Below, in pieces: positions 25,561 through 36,146 of a DNA stretch of 64,000 nucleotides. The position numbers were made by a program, and so were the translations under genes. Source of the stretch: Nageia nagi. Its lineage: Eukaryota > Pinophyta. The stretch lies in NCBI GenBank assembly GCA_050084985.1, contig JBITNC010000001.1:104346001-104410000 (forward strand). The letters run 5' to 3'. How positions within the stretch are numbered: position 1 is the first letter of the stretch; each line of letters opens with the position of its first letter. Under the pieces are notes generated by a model. The model saw only the letters and a list, made by a program, of their open reading frames with translations. It was not told the origin of the DNA and did no database searches.

Positions 25561-27697
25561 CATATATGTATTAGGGTTGTTTTTAAAAACTCATTTTATA
25601 CATATGCTAGGATCATTACACATCACAAAATTATGTTTGCATCATCAACCTTATCAAACAATTCTTGGGCCTTATATATTCCTCCATATTTTGCATACAT
25701 GTCTATCATGGCATTCAAAACCTAAACATTCATATTACAAAAACCATGTAGACACTTCCACACACCCAATAGGTTTAATAAGTATTTTAATAGTTAAGTT
25801 AAATAGCCCCTTGATATTCTTAGTTGTTTCTTTAAAAACCCATTGTGTTCATATCATGTATTCATTTTAGACCATGAAATAGTATTTACATCATGCATCT
25901 TGTCAAATAATTCTTAAGACACATGTGTATTATTTCATATTTTACATACATATCTATTAGGGCATTCAAAACCCAAATATTCAAATTACAAGTACCATGT
26001 AGACATTTACAAATACTAAATTCAGATTTTATCAATATTTTGGTAATTCAATGTTCCCTCAATATTTTTAGAATTATATCTGAAAAGTCATTTTTTGCAT
26101 ATCCTACAATCATTGGAGATCATGAAACTATGTTTTCATTATGCATCTTGCCAAATAATTCTCAAGCCTTATGTATTTCTTCCATAGTTTGTGTACATGT
26201 CTATAAGGGAATTGAAAACCCAAAATTTAAATTACAAGAAATATGCAAATACATCCACATATCCCATTTAGGTTTTATAAGTCTTTTGGTAATGAAGTTA
26301 AATGGTCACTAAATAGTCTCGAGCTTTTCTTTGAAAATCCATTTTGTGCATATTATCTAATCATTGCAGACCATGAAATTATCTTTGCATCATGCATCTT
26401 GTTAAACAATTCCTAGGCCTTGAGTATTCTTCCATATTTTGCATACATATATATCAAGTCATTTAAAATCCAAATGTTTGAATTACAAGAACCATGTAGA
26501 TACATCAATAGACCAAATTTAGGTTTCTTAATTATTTTAATAGTGAAGTTCAATGGTACCTCAATAGTTTTAGATCTTTCCTTTGAAAAATAATTTTATA
26601 CATATCATGCAATCATTGTAGCTCATTAAACTATTTTTATAGATCATTTTGTGTGTATTGTGTAATCATTATATACCATGAAACTATATTTGTATCTTGT
26701 CAAATATTTTGCATTGAAGTAGAACACATACAATGATTTATATATGCTATTAGGTTTGGTTCCCAAGTACTTCATCATATCAAATAATTTAAGGGAATCC
26801 TTATTATATCCATTAATTGCATTTCCTCAAATCATTGTACTCAATGAGATTGTGTTGCATCATGCATCTTCTCAAATAATTCTTGGTCCTTATCAATTAT
26901 TCTTTATTTTGCATACATTTTGATTAAGAAATTCAAAACCCAAAAATTGAATTACAAGCACCATGTAGACACTTCAAAACATTGAATTCAATTTTAATGA
27001 GTATTTTGGCAGGGAAGTTCAATGGTGCCTTGATAATCTTATGGATTTTCTCTAAAAACCCATTTTATGTATATCATCCAATTATTATAAAATATAAAAA
27101 TGTATTTGCATCTTACATCTTATCAAATAATTTCCATATCATGTGTTTTCTTTCATATTTTATGTACATTTCTATTAGGATATTCAAAAACCCAAATATT
27201 TGAATTACCATTAGAACAATACTAAGCTTTAGATGTAGGTGATTTGACGCAATTCTTAACCACCCCAATTTTATGTTTATGTGGTAGATTTCAAGGCACA
27301 ATTTTAATCTAGCCCCAAAAATCATAAGGAGGCACCTTAAAATTTCCCTTTAATAAAAACCAAGAAATAAAGGCACTCATAAGGAGCTTAGGTGGGCATT
27401 TGGAATGTTTTTGGTATTTTTAGTTTTTCAAGTTTGTTAGTTGAGGGGTTAGAGGAGATAAAAGGGCATTTTACAAGGGGGTGAAAGAAGTGGAGTTGAG
27501 GAAAGATGAAATGAGATAAGATGAGGTAATATGAGGTTCATGTAGATATTCTTCCTCATTCCATGATCTTGTATTCTTATTCTACATTCTACATATATGT
27601 TTGTGCCCTATATTATTAGTCATTAGTTTAGAAAAACCATTTTCTGTGTATCCTAGAATCTTTGAAGATCATGAAACTATGTTTTCCATCTTGAATA
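25561..27697 (-). pseudogene. PPR-repeat pseudogene, downstream part
   Basis: On the minus strand a repeated unit encodes decayed pentatricopeptide repeats of the plant PLS type, RNA-binding proteins of mitochondria and plastids. The clearest copy, at about 25620-25705, reads VLNAMIDMYAKYGGIYKAQE then LFDK. Further copies of the same helix pair lie near 25908, 26153, 26405, 26875 and 27127 (spacing about 245-253 bp, one gap of about 470). Each is followed by an eroded YAQNGF-type segment. A normal PLS triplet takes about 300 bp, so every unit shares the same shortening of the segment between the YAQNGF and LIDMYAK motifs. No start, targeting peptide, E or DYW domain was seen. The same strand and family continue at 36264-38400, beyond the inserted LTR element. 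Confidence 0.75.
27210..27600. other. Non-PPR segment within PPR pseudogene
   Basis: PPR similarity stops near 27215 and resumes near 27600. The intervening sequence includes a purine-rich stretch (GAGATAAGATGAGGTAATAT type, 27505-27535) like the spacer at 25447-25560. It may be an older small insertion. I see no clear ends. Confidence 0.35.
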
Positions 27698-28614
27698 TGT
27701 TTACAAATAAAATTGAGCATGCAAATAAATAAACAGGCAAATATCTACAAACTCAATATTATCTGTATTTAAGCTATGGATAGCGATTTATTCTAGATAA
27801 CAATAAACAACATAACCAATTTAGAAGTGTAATTGTACCAACCAAGACTGTAATTTGTGTACTTACCTCACGAAACGTACCTAACAATGGAAGATGTAGA
27901 TATTGGTGATGTACTGATGATGAGCTACCTTTCCAACAGCATCATGACCTACAAGGATGCCAGAAGAGGACCGCGAGCGGTCCATTTCAGTGGTATAAGA
28001 GCATCGACGGTGTTCTTCCATTCACAAAGGAGCACTGACGGCCTTAATTTGATAGCTTTGACCTCTCGGTTAGGTCCAGATCTTCAGTATAGATATCTCA
28101 GATAGCAGTATAATATCAAAATTGATCGCAGATGTCAGGAGAGCTCACGTAAGAAAGCACACAAACCATAGCCTTGTAGGTGGTACCAAGAGATACCTTA
28201 AGGGGTAGCCACTTACAAGACCATACACGGGATCATGTGTATCCTTGTTATTGTGGACTTACTATTAGATCCCTTATTTATATAGATAATAGATAATACC
28301 ACCCATAGGTTGGTGTGCATCCACATAAATAAGGTTAATTCACAAGATTTAAGATAAACACATCAATAAACAAGATAATTCATGCAATACTCAAGATAAA
28401 CCATGCAATATTCAAGATAACCCATGCAATATTCAAGATAACCCATGCAATATTCAAGATAACCCATGCAATATTCAAGATAACCCATACAATATTCATA
28501 TTCAAGCCAAACATTGATATTATCACTTTAATCCATTCAAGACATATAGTTAGGCTAAGCATATTTCATTAATTTATTGATTTAAAAACATAAATTCATT
28601 TTTATGTGTTAACA
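27698..28614 (-). repeat. 3' LTR (left copy)
   Basis: This 917-bp LTR aligns with 35348-36263 with only scattered differences, most of them C/T or G/A. It contains the perfect palindrome GGACCGC-GA-GCGGTCC at 27968-27983, a TATA-like site on the minus strand near 28271-28284, and six copies of a 21-bp unit. Confidence 0.92.
28371..28497. repeat. 21-bp x6 tandem repeat inside 3' LTR
   Basis: Six units of CAAGATAACCCATGCAATATT type follow one another; the outer units are the most diverged. The other LTR has the same number of units, so the array predates insertion. Confidence 0.9.
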
Positions 28615-28633
28615 GATGCCCCACTTTGGATGC
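28615..28633 (-). other. Polypurine-tract-like site
   Basis: On the minus strand AAAGTGGGGCATC abuts the TGTTAACA start of the 3' LTR, the place and composition expected for plus-strand priming. Confidence 0.6.
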
Positions 28634-28969
28634 AAAATCGAAAGAATCATGAGGTGACTTGAAATTTTGCATTCAAAGTAAAACACAATATCATAGCAAA
28701 CAATTTTGATAAGCAATGATAAACATTAACCATTCTAAACTTAAACAACATCATGATAAAGCTAGATATAGGTTGAGAAAACTCCCTTTTGATATTACCT
28801 TGGGCATGCTTGCCCCTTGCATTTTGCTATAGGAGGTGATAGCCTGATATATCTGATAATCTTGCTGCGATGCTGATGACCCAAGATAATAAACTTGACA
28901 ACACACATAACAATGACAGGACAGATGACTTGACCACACATGTCGACCTAACGACAACTTGACAAGACC

Positions 28970-29130
28970 ACATCACAAGACAAAACATCACAACACACAT
29001 GACCACCTCACAAGATAAGACATGATTACACATAACAACACACATAACCAACTCACAAGACAAGACATGATAACACACATGATCAACTCACAAGACAAGA
29101 CATGATAACACATGACAACACATGATAACC
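28970..29130. repeat. Short ~43-bp CACAAGACAAGACATGATAAC repeat
   Basis: About four imperfect copies built from CTCACAAGACAAGACATGAT and AACACACATGACCAA lie directly beside the 96-bp array. Unit length varies between about 38 and 45 bp. Confidence 0.7.
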
Positions 29131-29146
29131 ATAACCACACATAGGG

Positions 29147-29822
29147 GAGAGCTAAGTTCCACACAACTGAGCCTTCGCACCAAGAGGTGTACTCCAGTTG
29201 CATAAGAACCGAACTCTACAAAATAATGATAAGCTGATGGGGGAGAGCTAAGTTCCACACAACTGAGCCTTTGCATCGAGAGGTGTACTCCAGTTGCATA
29301 AGAACCGAACTCTGTAAAACAATGATAAGCTGATATGTGAGAGCTAAGTTCCACACAACTGAGCCTTCACACCAAGAGGTGTACTCCAGTTGCATAAGAA
29401 TCGAACTCCACAAAACAATGATAAGCTGATATGTGAGAGCTAAGTTCCACACAACTGAGCCTTCGCACCAAGAGGTGTACTCTAGTTGCATAAGAATCAA
29501 ACTCTGCAAAACAAGTGATAAGCTGATATGTGAGAGCTAAGTTCCACACAACTGAGCCTTCACACCAAGAGGTGTACTCTAGTTGCATAAGAACTGAACT
29601 CCACAAAACAAGTGATAAGCTGATATGTGAGAGCTAAGTTCCACATAACTGAGCCTTCACACCAAGAGGTGTACTCCAGTTGCATAAGAACCGAACTTTG
29701 CAAAATAAGTGATAAGCTAATATGTGAGAGCTAAGTTCCACACAACTGAGCCTTCACACCAAGAGGTGTACTCCAGTTGCATAAGAACCGAGCTCTGCAA
29801 AACAAGTGATAAACTGATGAAG
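29147..29822. repeat. 96-97 bp x7 tandem array
   Basis: Seven units begin GAGAGCTAAGTTCCACA at 29147, 29243, 29339, 29435, 29532, 29629 and 29726, a strict spacing of 96 or 97 bp. Each contains CAAGAGGTGTACTC(C/T)AGTTGC and ends GATAAGCTGATATGT. The repeat is more GC-rich than the flanks. Open minus-strand frames across it are a by-product, since the unit length is often a multiple of three. Confidence 0.95.
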
Positions 29823-30515
29823 CTGACACTCCACTAAGAGGCATGATAAACTGATAATGGGAGCTAAAACTCCACTCATAAGCATGATAAGCTAATCACA
29901 GGAGCTGGGACTCCACTTATAGGCACATGATAAGCTGACAAGGGGAGTTGGACTCCACTCATAGGCACATGATAAGCTGATCATGGGAGCTGGACTCCAC
30001 TCATAAGCATGATAAGCTGATCACAGGAGCTGGGACTCCACTCATAGGCACATGATAAGCTGATAATGGGAGTTGGACTCCACTCATAAGCATGATAAGC
30101 TGATCATGGGAGCTAGGACTCCACTCATAGGCACATGATAAGCTAATAATGGGAGCTGGAACTCTGCTCATAAACACATGATAAGCTGACAATGGGAGCT
30201 AGAACTCCACTCACAAGCATGATAATCTGACCACGGGAGCTAGGAATCCACTCACAAGCATGATAATCTAACCATGGGAGTTGAGACTCCACTCACAAGC
30301 ATGATAATTTGACCATGGGAGCTGGGACTCCACTCACAAGCATGATAATCTGACCACGGGAGATGAGACTCCACTCACAAGCATGATAATCTGACCACAG
30401 GAGCTGGGACTCCACTCATAAGCATGATAATCTGACCACGGGAGCTGGGACTCCACTCACAAGCATGATAATTTGACCATGGGAGCTGGGACTCCACTCA
30501 CAAGCATGATAATCT
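29823..30515. repeat. 41-46 bp tandem array (about 16 units)
   Basis: Units contain GGGAGCTGGGACTCCACTCA and CATGATAA. The right half has the compact 41-bp form with CACAAGCATGATAATCTGACC; the left half mixes it with longer forms carrying TAGGCACATGATAAGCTGA. The GATAAGCTGAT phrase is shared with the neighbouring 96-bp array, so one array likely seeded the other. Confidence 0.9.
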
Positions 30516-30636
30516 GATTATTTAGGTCTATAAACATGAAACTCAAAGCAATATTCTCCTGCATATAATATTGATCAAACACCTATGATGTACCCATTAT
30601 ACTTAGATAAACTAATTTTCTAGATAAAGGAATGTG

Positions 30637-31367
30637 GGCGGTCCTTTCTCGCTGATTTAGAACACTGGCGGTCTTAACTAAGACTATGGGTGGTCCTTTT
30701 CTTGAAGATTCTTCAAAAACCATGAAAATTAGGTCCCTACGAATCACCCCTGGATTCCATATTAATGCCTAATTGCTTGTCTACATATACCAAATGCTCA
30801 AATCAAAATTTGTCTTGAAGTGTGTGCCCTAACCTTTTTATAAAAGGGGCCCCACCCTTCCTCATTTGTTCACCCTATCATTTTCATAGCTGAGAGCATC
30901 CTAGAGCTTGAGAGGCTAATTCAGAGAGGTTTAGCTGGTGCTTTTGTCACTATCACTAGGTGATTCTTCCTATATTACTATGCTGCATGCTATGGCCCTA
31001 CCTATCACACATTGAGAGGGATATAGAGCTACCTTGGTGGCTAATTCTCCTGCTGGTCATCAGGTACATTACATCTCCTACCTTTTCCTTGCTATGCTTT
31101 TACTTGTTTTCAGATTTTAGCTACCCTTTCATTGGTTTTCCAAATTGCCCCTAGGGTTTTACTGTTGCATACCCTAGCCCTTCGTTTTTCTCTTTTTACT
31201 CTATTTTTCAAACTTTTGGTACCATGGCTATATTATGCTTACTTGTACGAACCTACACCCCAGATTTTGTCACCCTTATTCATGGAAATAGGACCAATGG
31301 CGGTCCTTTCTACCCTAGTTTGGACCGTGGGCGGTCCTTCTCACCTGATCTAGACTATGGGTGGTCC
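30637..31367 (+). repeat. Recurring GGCGGTCC(T) motif, two triplets
   Basis: GGCGGTCC or one-base variants occur at 30637, 30667 and 30689, and again at 31299, 31330 and 31360, about 22-31 bp apart in each triplet. Most are followed by TTT or TTC. Further copies lie at 33682 and 33880. The same core forms the LTR palindrome. Role unknown; protein-binding or structural sites are possible. Confidence 0.6.
30839..30847 (+). promoter_or_regulatory. TATA box candidate for antisense PMD gene
   Basis: TATAAAAGG lies on the plus strand about 620 bp before the first candidate ATG of the mobile-domain gene. The interval could hold a leader with an intron: a donor-like CAG|GTACAT occurs at 31064 and an acceptor-like TTCTTGTAG ends at 31445. 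This is inference from motifs only. Confidence 0.4.
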
Positions 31368-31460
31368 TTTTTACCAGTACTATTTTTGCTATTCTATGTT
31401 TTATACCTTGACACTAACTTATCTTTTGTCATTCTTTTCTTGTAGAATCGTGCATACCTC

Positions 31461-33238
31461 ATGTGACCATCTGGCAAGAGTGCTACTTTCACCATTGCCC
31501 AACAGTGGCCACAAACTGACGTAGCCCAGAGCATTCTAGAGGACATTTCATTTAGCTACCTTGCATTTGCTGACTATGTGTTTCATGACCGCAACATGCT
31601 GACAGCTTTGATGGAGAGGTGGGATCCAAACTCCAACACCTTCCACCTTCCAACTAGTGAGATTACAGTGACCCTAGAGGATATCTATAGGATCACTAGA
31701 CTTCCTATCAGGGGGAAACTAGTGAACATGATTCCTATTCTGAGCTTGGAACAGGTAGAGGTATGGGCTACATGGCTAACGGGATCGGACGAAGTCAATC
31801 ATAGGAAGAGGGGTGTGTCCCTAGTGAGACATGTGCCAGAGGATCCTTTAGCACGGGGTGACCTACGGATGAGGCTCCTCATTACCTACCTTCTAGATGC
31901 TATTATCTATCCAGACAAGAGCAATGAGACCTTCCCAATGGGTATGATTCCTATCATTCAGGACATGGTTATACACAGATGGCAATATGCATGGTGCCTC
32001 GCAATACTAGCACAACTTTATCATGACCTCCATGACTTTGCAGAGGTGGAGAGAGGAGGGAGGTAGGTGGCTCATTCTATGATACTACAGGTGTGGGCCT
32101 ATGAACACATCACTATTTCTAGACTGAAAACTTTGCCCCTAGATTAGCCAGATGATGCACCCACCTGGCAATGATGGGTGATGATAGAGGTACCAGACTT
32201 CCCTAGCATAGACCTAGAGGGATGGCATGTGTGACTTGACCTACTGCAGAAGGCGTAGGTATACTGGTGTCCTTATCGGGGAGGTGTACCAGAGTGGGAG
32301 GAAGACCTACAGGAGATGACATGGGTGAGACACCCTACCTACCTACAGGTGTGTAGGGCACTAGTGGAGCCGTACAAGCTAGAGCAGGTACTTCGTTAGT
32401 TCAACCTCTAGTAGGGTATACCAAATGACTGCAGGATAGTGGTGCGCTACTACTATAGTAGGCACCTCCCAGAGGATTATGAGCCAGTACTAGACTAGGA
32501 CTCAGATTGGGAGTCCCTTAAAGAGGACTCCAACTATGATGTCGATGATGACATAGATGGACCTGATCACACAGAGGACTACCTAGACTGGTGGAGGACA
32601 CGCTGTCCTCACCACATAGGCATTCATGATGCTGACACGGGTGATGATGTAGGGGAGGATGAGGACACAAGAGACATAGAGACTGGATGGGACACTCCTT
32701 TCACCATGGGAGGATGGGGAGGAGAGAGTAGTTCTACATATGCTCGTGACACGTCTCTAGATGCAGTTCATGATGATAATGAGGAGACTGATCCAGACCA
32801 GGATGAATATGAACCTGAATATAAGATAGAATCAGACTGGGAGGATGATGATGGTAACCTATTTTCTCTTTTACTTTGCTTTAACTTTCTATTTTTCATA
32901 ATATGCAAGGAACTAACATGATATGTTTATGCTATGTCACAAATCCTGAGGTTGAGATGGCTAAGCTGCATGGCCAAATCGGTTAGAAGGATGAGGAAAT
33001 TAGAGAACTACAGAGTCATCTACGATTTGGAGGAGGGGATTATACTGGTATCTACCAAGACTTATAGGTAGCCAACAAGGACATCAAGACTCTCCATGAG
33101 CAGCTTTGCTAGGTTAAGAGACAGATTAGTGAGGAGAAGGCATGCGCAGAGAAGTACAAGGTATGGTGCAGGGGTGGCACATCTAGCAGGGCTACTAGTT
33201 CTAGTGTAGGGGGAGGGGGGTCTAGTAGGAGATTTTAA
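31461..33238 (+). pseudogene. Plant mobile domain (PMD) gene, antisense in LTR element
   Basis: The plus-strand frame from the ATG at 31461 encodes a plant mobile domain, a family found both in transposons and in host proteins such as MAIL1. The clearest part is 31578-32066, with RNMLTALMERWDPNSNTFHL, then EITVTLEDIYRITRLPI, then LLITYLLDAIIYP. The same frame continues to 32853 through a WAYEHI segment, RLDLLQ-like remnants and an acidic tail (EDEDTRDIETGWDTPF, DQDEYEPEYKIESDWEDDD). After a candidate intron the frame continues with a Glu/Lys-rich coiled-coil piece and ends in a Ser/Gly-rich tail at the TAA of 33236-33238. In-frame stops include TGA at 31464 and TAG at 32064, and several more up to 33120. 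Each can be explained by one C to T change from CAG or CGA. It is oriented against the element's own gag. Confidence 0.8.
32854..32909 (+). other. Candidate intron in PMD gene
   Basis: A GTAACC donor at 32854 and an acceptor with a pyrimidine-rich lead ending ATGCAAG at 32909 would join two frames in matching phase, giving open coding sequence across the join (THR-ASN-MET... then NPEVEMAKL). It is only 56 bp, short for a plant intron. A frameshift is the alternative. Confidence 0.4.
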
Positions 33239-33335
33239 ATCATTCTATATAATCTCATCTAGTTTACATTGTAAACAAAAACATTTTGATCATGATATAT
33301 ATAAAACACAAACTTTGGTACCTAATTTGTTCTTT

Positions 33336-33929
33336 GTACATGTACTTGTGATGCGTGAATTTGATGTTCCGTGATCCTTGAGAACGAACGCCAATGATAT
33401 GACCTAAAATTTTGACCTTTCATGTTGCAAATGTACTTGGAATCTTTTGCTTTCCTCTATTTTCCCCTAAAAGAGCACCACCAGCGGTACTTTTTCTCAC
33501 AAAATACAATGTTGATGCTCCTTATTTGCTCTTGTACATGTGCTTGTGATACATTAATTTGATGTTCCATGATCTTTAAAAATGAACATCAATGACACGA
33601 CCTTAAATTTTGATTTCCCATGCTGCAAGAGTAATTAGTACCTTTTGCTTTCCTCTATTTTTCCCCTAAAAGAGCATCATCGATGGTCCTTTTCTCATGA
33701 AATACAACGTTGGTGCTCCTCATTTGCTCTTGTACATGTGCTTATGATGCATTAATTTGATGTTCCATGATCTTTAAAAATGAACATCAATGACATGACC
33801 TGACCTTCTGACTTCCCATGCTGTGGGAGTAATTAGTACCTTTTGCTTTCCTCTATTTTTCCCCTAAAAGAGCATCGCTGGCGGTCCTTTTCTCATGAAA
33901 TACAACACCAGCGCTCCTGTTATGACTTC
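33336..33929. repeat. 198-bp x3 tandem repeat
   Basis: GTACATG occurs at 33336, 33534 and 33732, exactly 198 bp apart. Each unit contains AATTTGATGTTCC, CTTTTGCTTTCCTCTATTTT, CCCCTAAAAGAGCA and a GGCGGTCC-like site. It lies between the ends of the convergent PMD and gag genes. Confidence 0.9.
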
Positions 33930-34012
33930 ATGAAACCTCCTAATCTCTTGACCCTAACGTCTGTTAGAGACCTGAACTAACTGCTAGCTTTTCTCTTCTC
34001 CCCCCTCCCTTT

Positions 34013-34031
34013 TATATATATATATATATAT
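34013..34031. repeat. (TA)n microsatellite
   Basis: About nine TA units lie just past the end of the gag frame. Confidence 0.95.
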
Positions 34032-34037
34032 TTCAAT

Positions 34038-35255
34038 CTACCAAATGATACTTTCGGAGGGCTTGAAGCTCCCACTGGGGCTAACTTCGCAAGCATCTTC
34101 AAGAAAAATCATATTAATTTGCTGTTCTTCTCCTATATCTTTGCCCTTTGCTGGACATACATAGAATCCATCTTCTATGAGCTTCTATATTCTATCCCTA
34201 AGATTTCCACATCCATTAGTAGCATGGCCTTTTGTCTGATGATATTCACAATATCTATCTTCCTTATACCAATGGGGTTTTTCTGCTGTTGGATCTTCCT
34301 CACGCTTCGGTAAAGGTTGTAATAACCCTTTTTCCTCAAGGTCTTTTAGGATATGTCTTGGAGGTATGGGAAATCTCACATATCTCTTTTCCTTTGTCTC
34401 ACTTGTCTTCTCAGCCACATGGATAGCTTTCTCTTTCTTTGGTGATTGTGGTTTCTTATCTTTTGCTTTTGTCTTATCACTATTACCATACTTTACAAGC
34501 CCTAGCTTCACAAGGACTTTTTCTTTCTCTAACAGCTTATACGTCATATCAAAAAATGTAATATGTGTATAATTGATAACATATGATTGTAAGGGCAATA
34601 TAACTACTTCTTTGAACATGTTATTTACCTCTTTTTCTGTTAATCTAGTCTTCACTTGCTGCCATGTCTTCTTAAACCTTACAACAAATTTGTCTAGTTG
34701 CTCATCACTATCTTGCTTGATAGCACATAAATCTGATAGCATAACTTCCTTCTTGATGTTATGCTTATATTGCTCCAAAAACAAATTATTGAACTCCTCA
34801 AATGATGTGATGGATCCTTCAGGTAATGCATAAAACCATTCTTGGGCATCTCCTTCCAAGCTCTGGGGGAAGAATTTAGCTTGCAATCTTTGGTCTGTAC
34901 CAATTTTGAGTTCACACTCATCCTTGAATCCTTGTATATGTCTTCTTGGGTCTCCTTCCCCATTGAACTTACTGAAATTTGGCTCTTTGTAGTCGGATGG
35001 TGGCATGTGTCTATGAATCTCATCACATAAGGGACTACCAAATTCGAAAGAATCATTAGGCGGCATTGATCTCCTTACCAATCTGTCTATCTACCTCTGC
35101 ATACCTTCCATAGTAGCCTGAAAATTACTATTGTCACCCTCAGTGCTATTTTGCATTCCTCCAGATCCCTCTGGATCATCATGTCTAATTTCTACCAATA
35201 ATTCATCCAAATCCCTTTTTGAAAGACTACGTAAGAATAACTTAAGCTACTCCAT
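34038..35255 (-). pseudogene. Ty3/gypsy gag, nearly intact
   Basis: The minus-strand frame runs from an ATG at 35253-35255 to a TAG at 34038-34040, about 405 codons, including an uninterrupted 298-codon block (35081-34185). The capsid part carries FSKFNGEGDPRRHIQGFKDE, then FPQSLEGDAQEWFYALPEGS and FNNLFLEQY, classic retrotransposon gag signatures. A Lys-rich linker leads to a zinc-knuckle-like CEYHQTKGHATNGC near 34215-34260. Three in-frame TAG codons (second codon, 35097-35099 near MQR-IDRL, and 34185-34187) are the only defects seen, and all fit CAG to TAG. The frame starts about 90 bp inside the PBS. No pol frame follows. The related family is Tat/Athila-like gypsy. Confidence 0.88.
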
Positions 35256-35327
35256 ACTCAAAACACTTCACAAAATAGATGTTAGTCTTAACTAAAACCT
35301 TTAGGGTTTTAGTATAATGATGTGCAG

Positions 35328-35345
35328 TTCACGTCAGGTTCACCA
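35328..35345 (-). other. Primer-binding-site-like sequence
   Basis: On the minus strand the 5' LTR ends at 35348, and two bases further TGGTGAACCTGACGTGAA begins. Starting with TGG it can pair with a tRNA 3' CCA end. It is not the usual initiator-Met site, and I cannot name the tRNA from memory with confidence. Confidence 0.6.
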
Positions 35346-35919
35346 AATGTTTACAAATAAAATTGAGCATGCAAATAAATAAATAGGCAAATATCTACAA
35401 ACTCAATATTATCTATATTTAAGCTATGGATAGCAATTTATTCTAGATAACAATAAACAACATAACCAATTCAAAAGTGTAATTGTACCAACCAAGACTG
35501 TAATTTGTGTACTTACCTCACGGAACGTACCTGACAATGAAAGATGTAGATATTAGCGATGTACTGATGATGAGCTACCTTTCCAACAGCATCGTGACCT
35601 GCAAGGATGCTAGAAGAGGACCGTAGGTGGTCCGTTTCAGTGGTATAAGAGCACTGATGGTGTTCTTCCATTCACAAAGGAGCACCGGCGACCTTAATTT
35701 GATAGCTTTGACCTCTTGGTTAGGTCCAGATCTTCAGTATAGATATCTCAGATAGCAGTATAATATCAGAATTGATCATAGATGTCAGGAGAGCTCATGT
35801 AAGGAAGCACACAAACCACAACCTTGTAGGTGGTACCAAGAGATACCTTAAGGGTAGCCACTTACAAGACCATACGCGGGATCATGTGTATCCTTGTTAT
35901 TGTGGACTTACTATTAGAT

Positions 35920-35933
35920 CCCTTATTTATATA
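35920..35933 (-). promoter_or_regulatory. LTR TATA box candidate
   Basis: On the minus strand TATATAAATAAGGG lies about 330 bp into the 5' LTR, a plausible position for the core promoter of the element. The other LTR has the same site at 28271-28284. Confidence 0.45.
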
Positions 35934-36019
35934 GATAATAGATAATACCGCCCATAGGTCGGTGTGCATCCACATAAATAAGGTTAATTCACAAGATTTA
36001 AGATAAACACATCAATAAA

Positions 36020-36146
36020 CAAGATAATTCATGCAATACTCAAGATAAACCATGCAATATTCAAGATAACCCATGCAATATTCAAGATAACCCATGCAAT
36101 ATTCAAGATAACCCATGTAATATTCAAGATAACCCATACAATATTC
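36020..36146. repeat. 21-bp x6 tandem repeat inside 5' LTR
   Basis: It has the same six-unit array as 28371-28497, with one unit reading CCCATGTAATATT in place of CCCATGCAATATT. Confidence 0.9.

Noticed and set aside
28380-28562. Minus-strand frame encoding repeated WVILNIA
   Set aside because: It is a translation of the 21-bp LTR repeat, not a gene.
28751-29606. Long minus-strand frames of repetitive peptide across the tandem array
   Set aside because: They arise because the 96-bp repeat length is a multiple of three. The same peptides appear in several frames and match no protein family.
29823-30515. CRISPR-like array of short repeats
   Set aside because: The whole unit repeats, with no unique spacers, and the context is a plant retrotransposon. 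It is an ordinary minisatellite.
34119-34833. Plus-strand hydrophobic frames opposite gag
   Set aside because: They are antisense shadows of the gag coding sequence, whose minus-strand signatures are clear.
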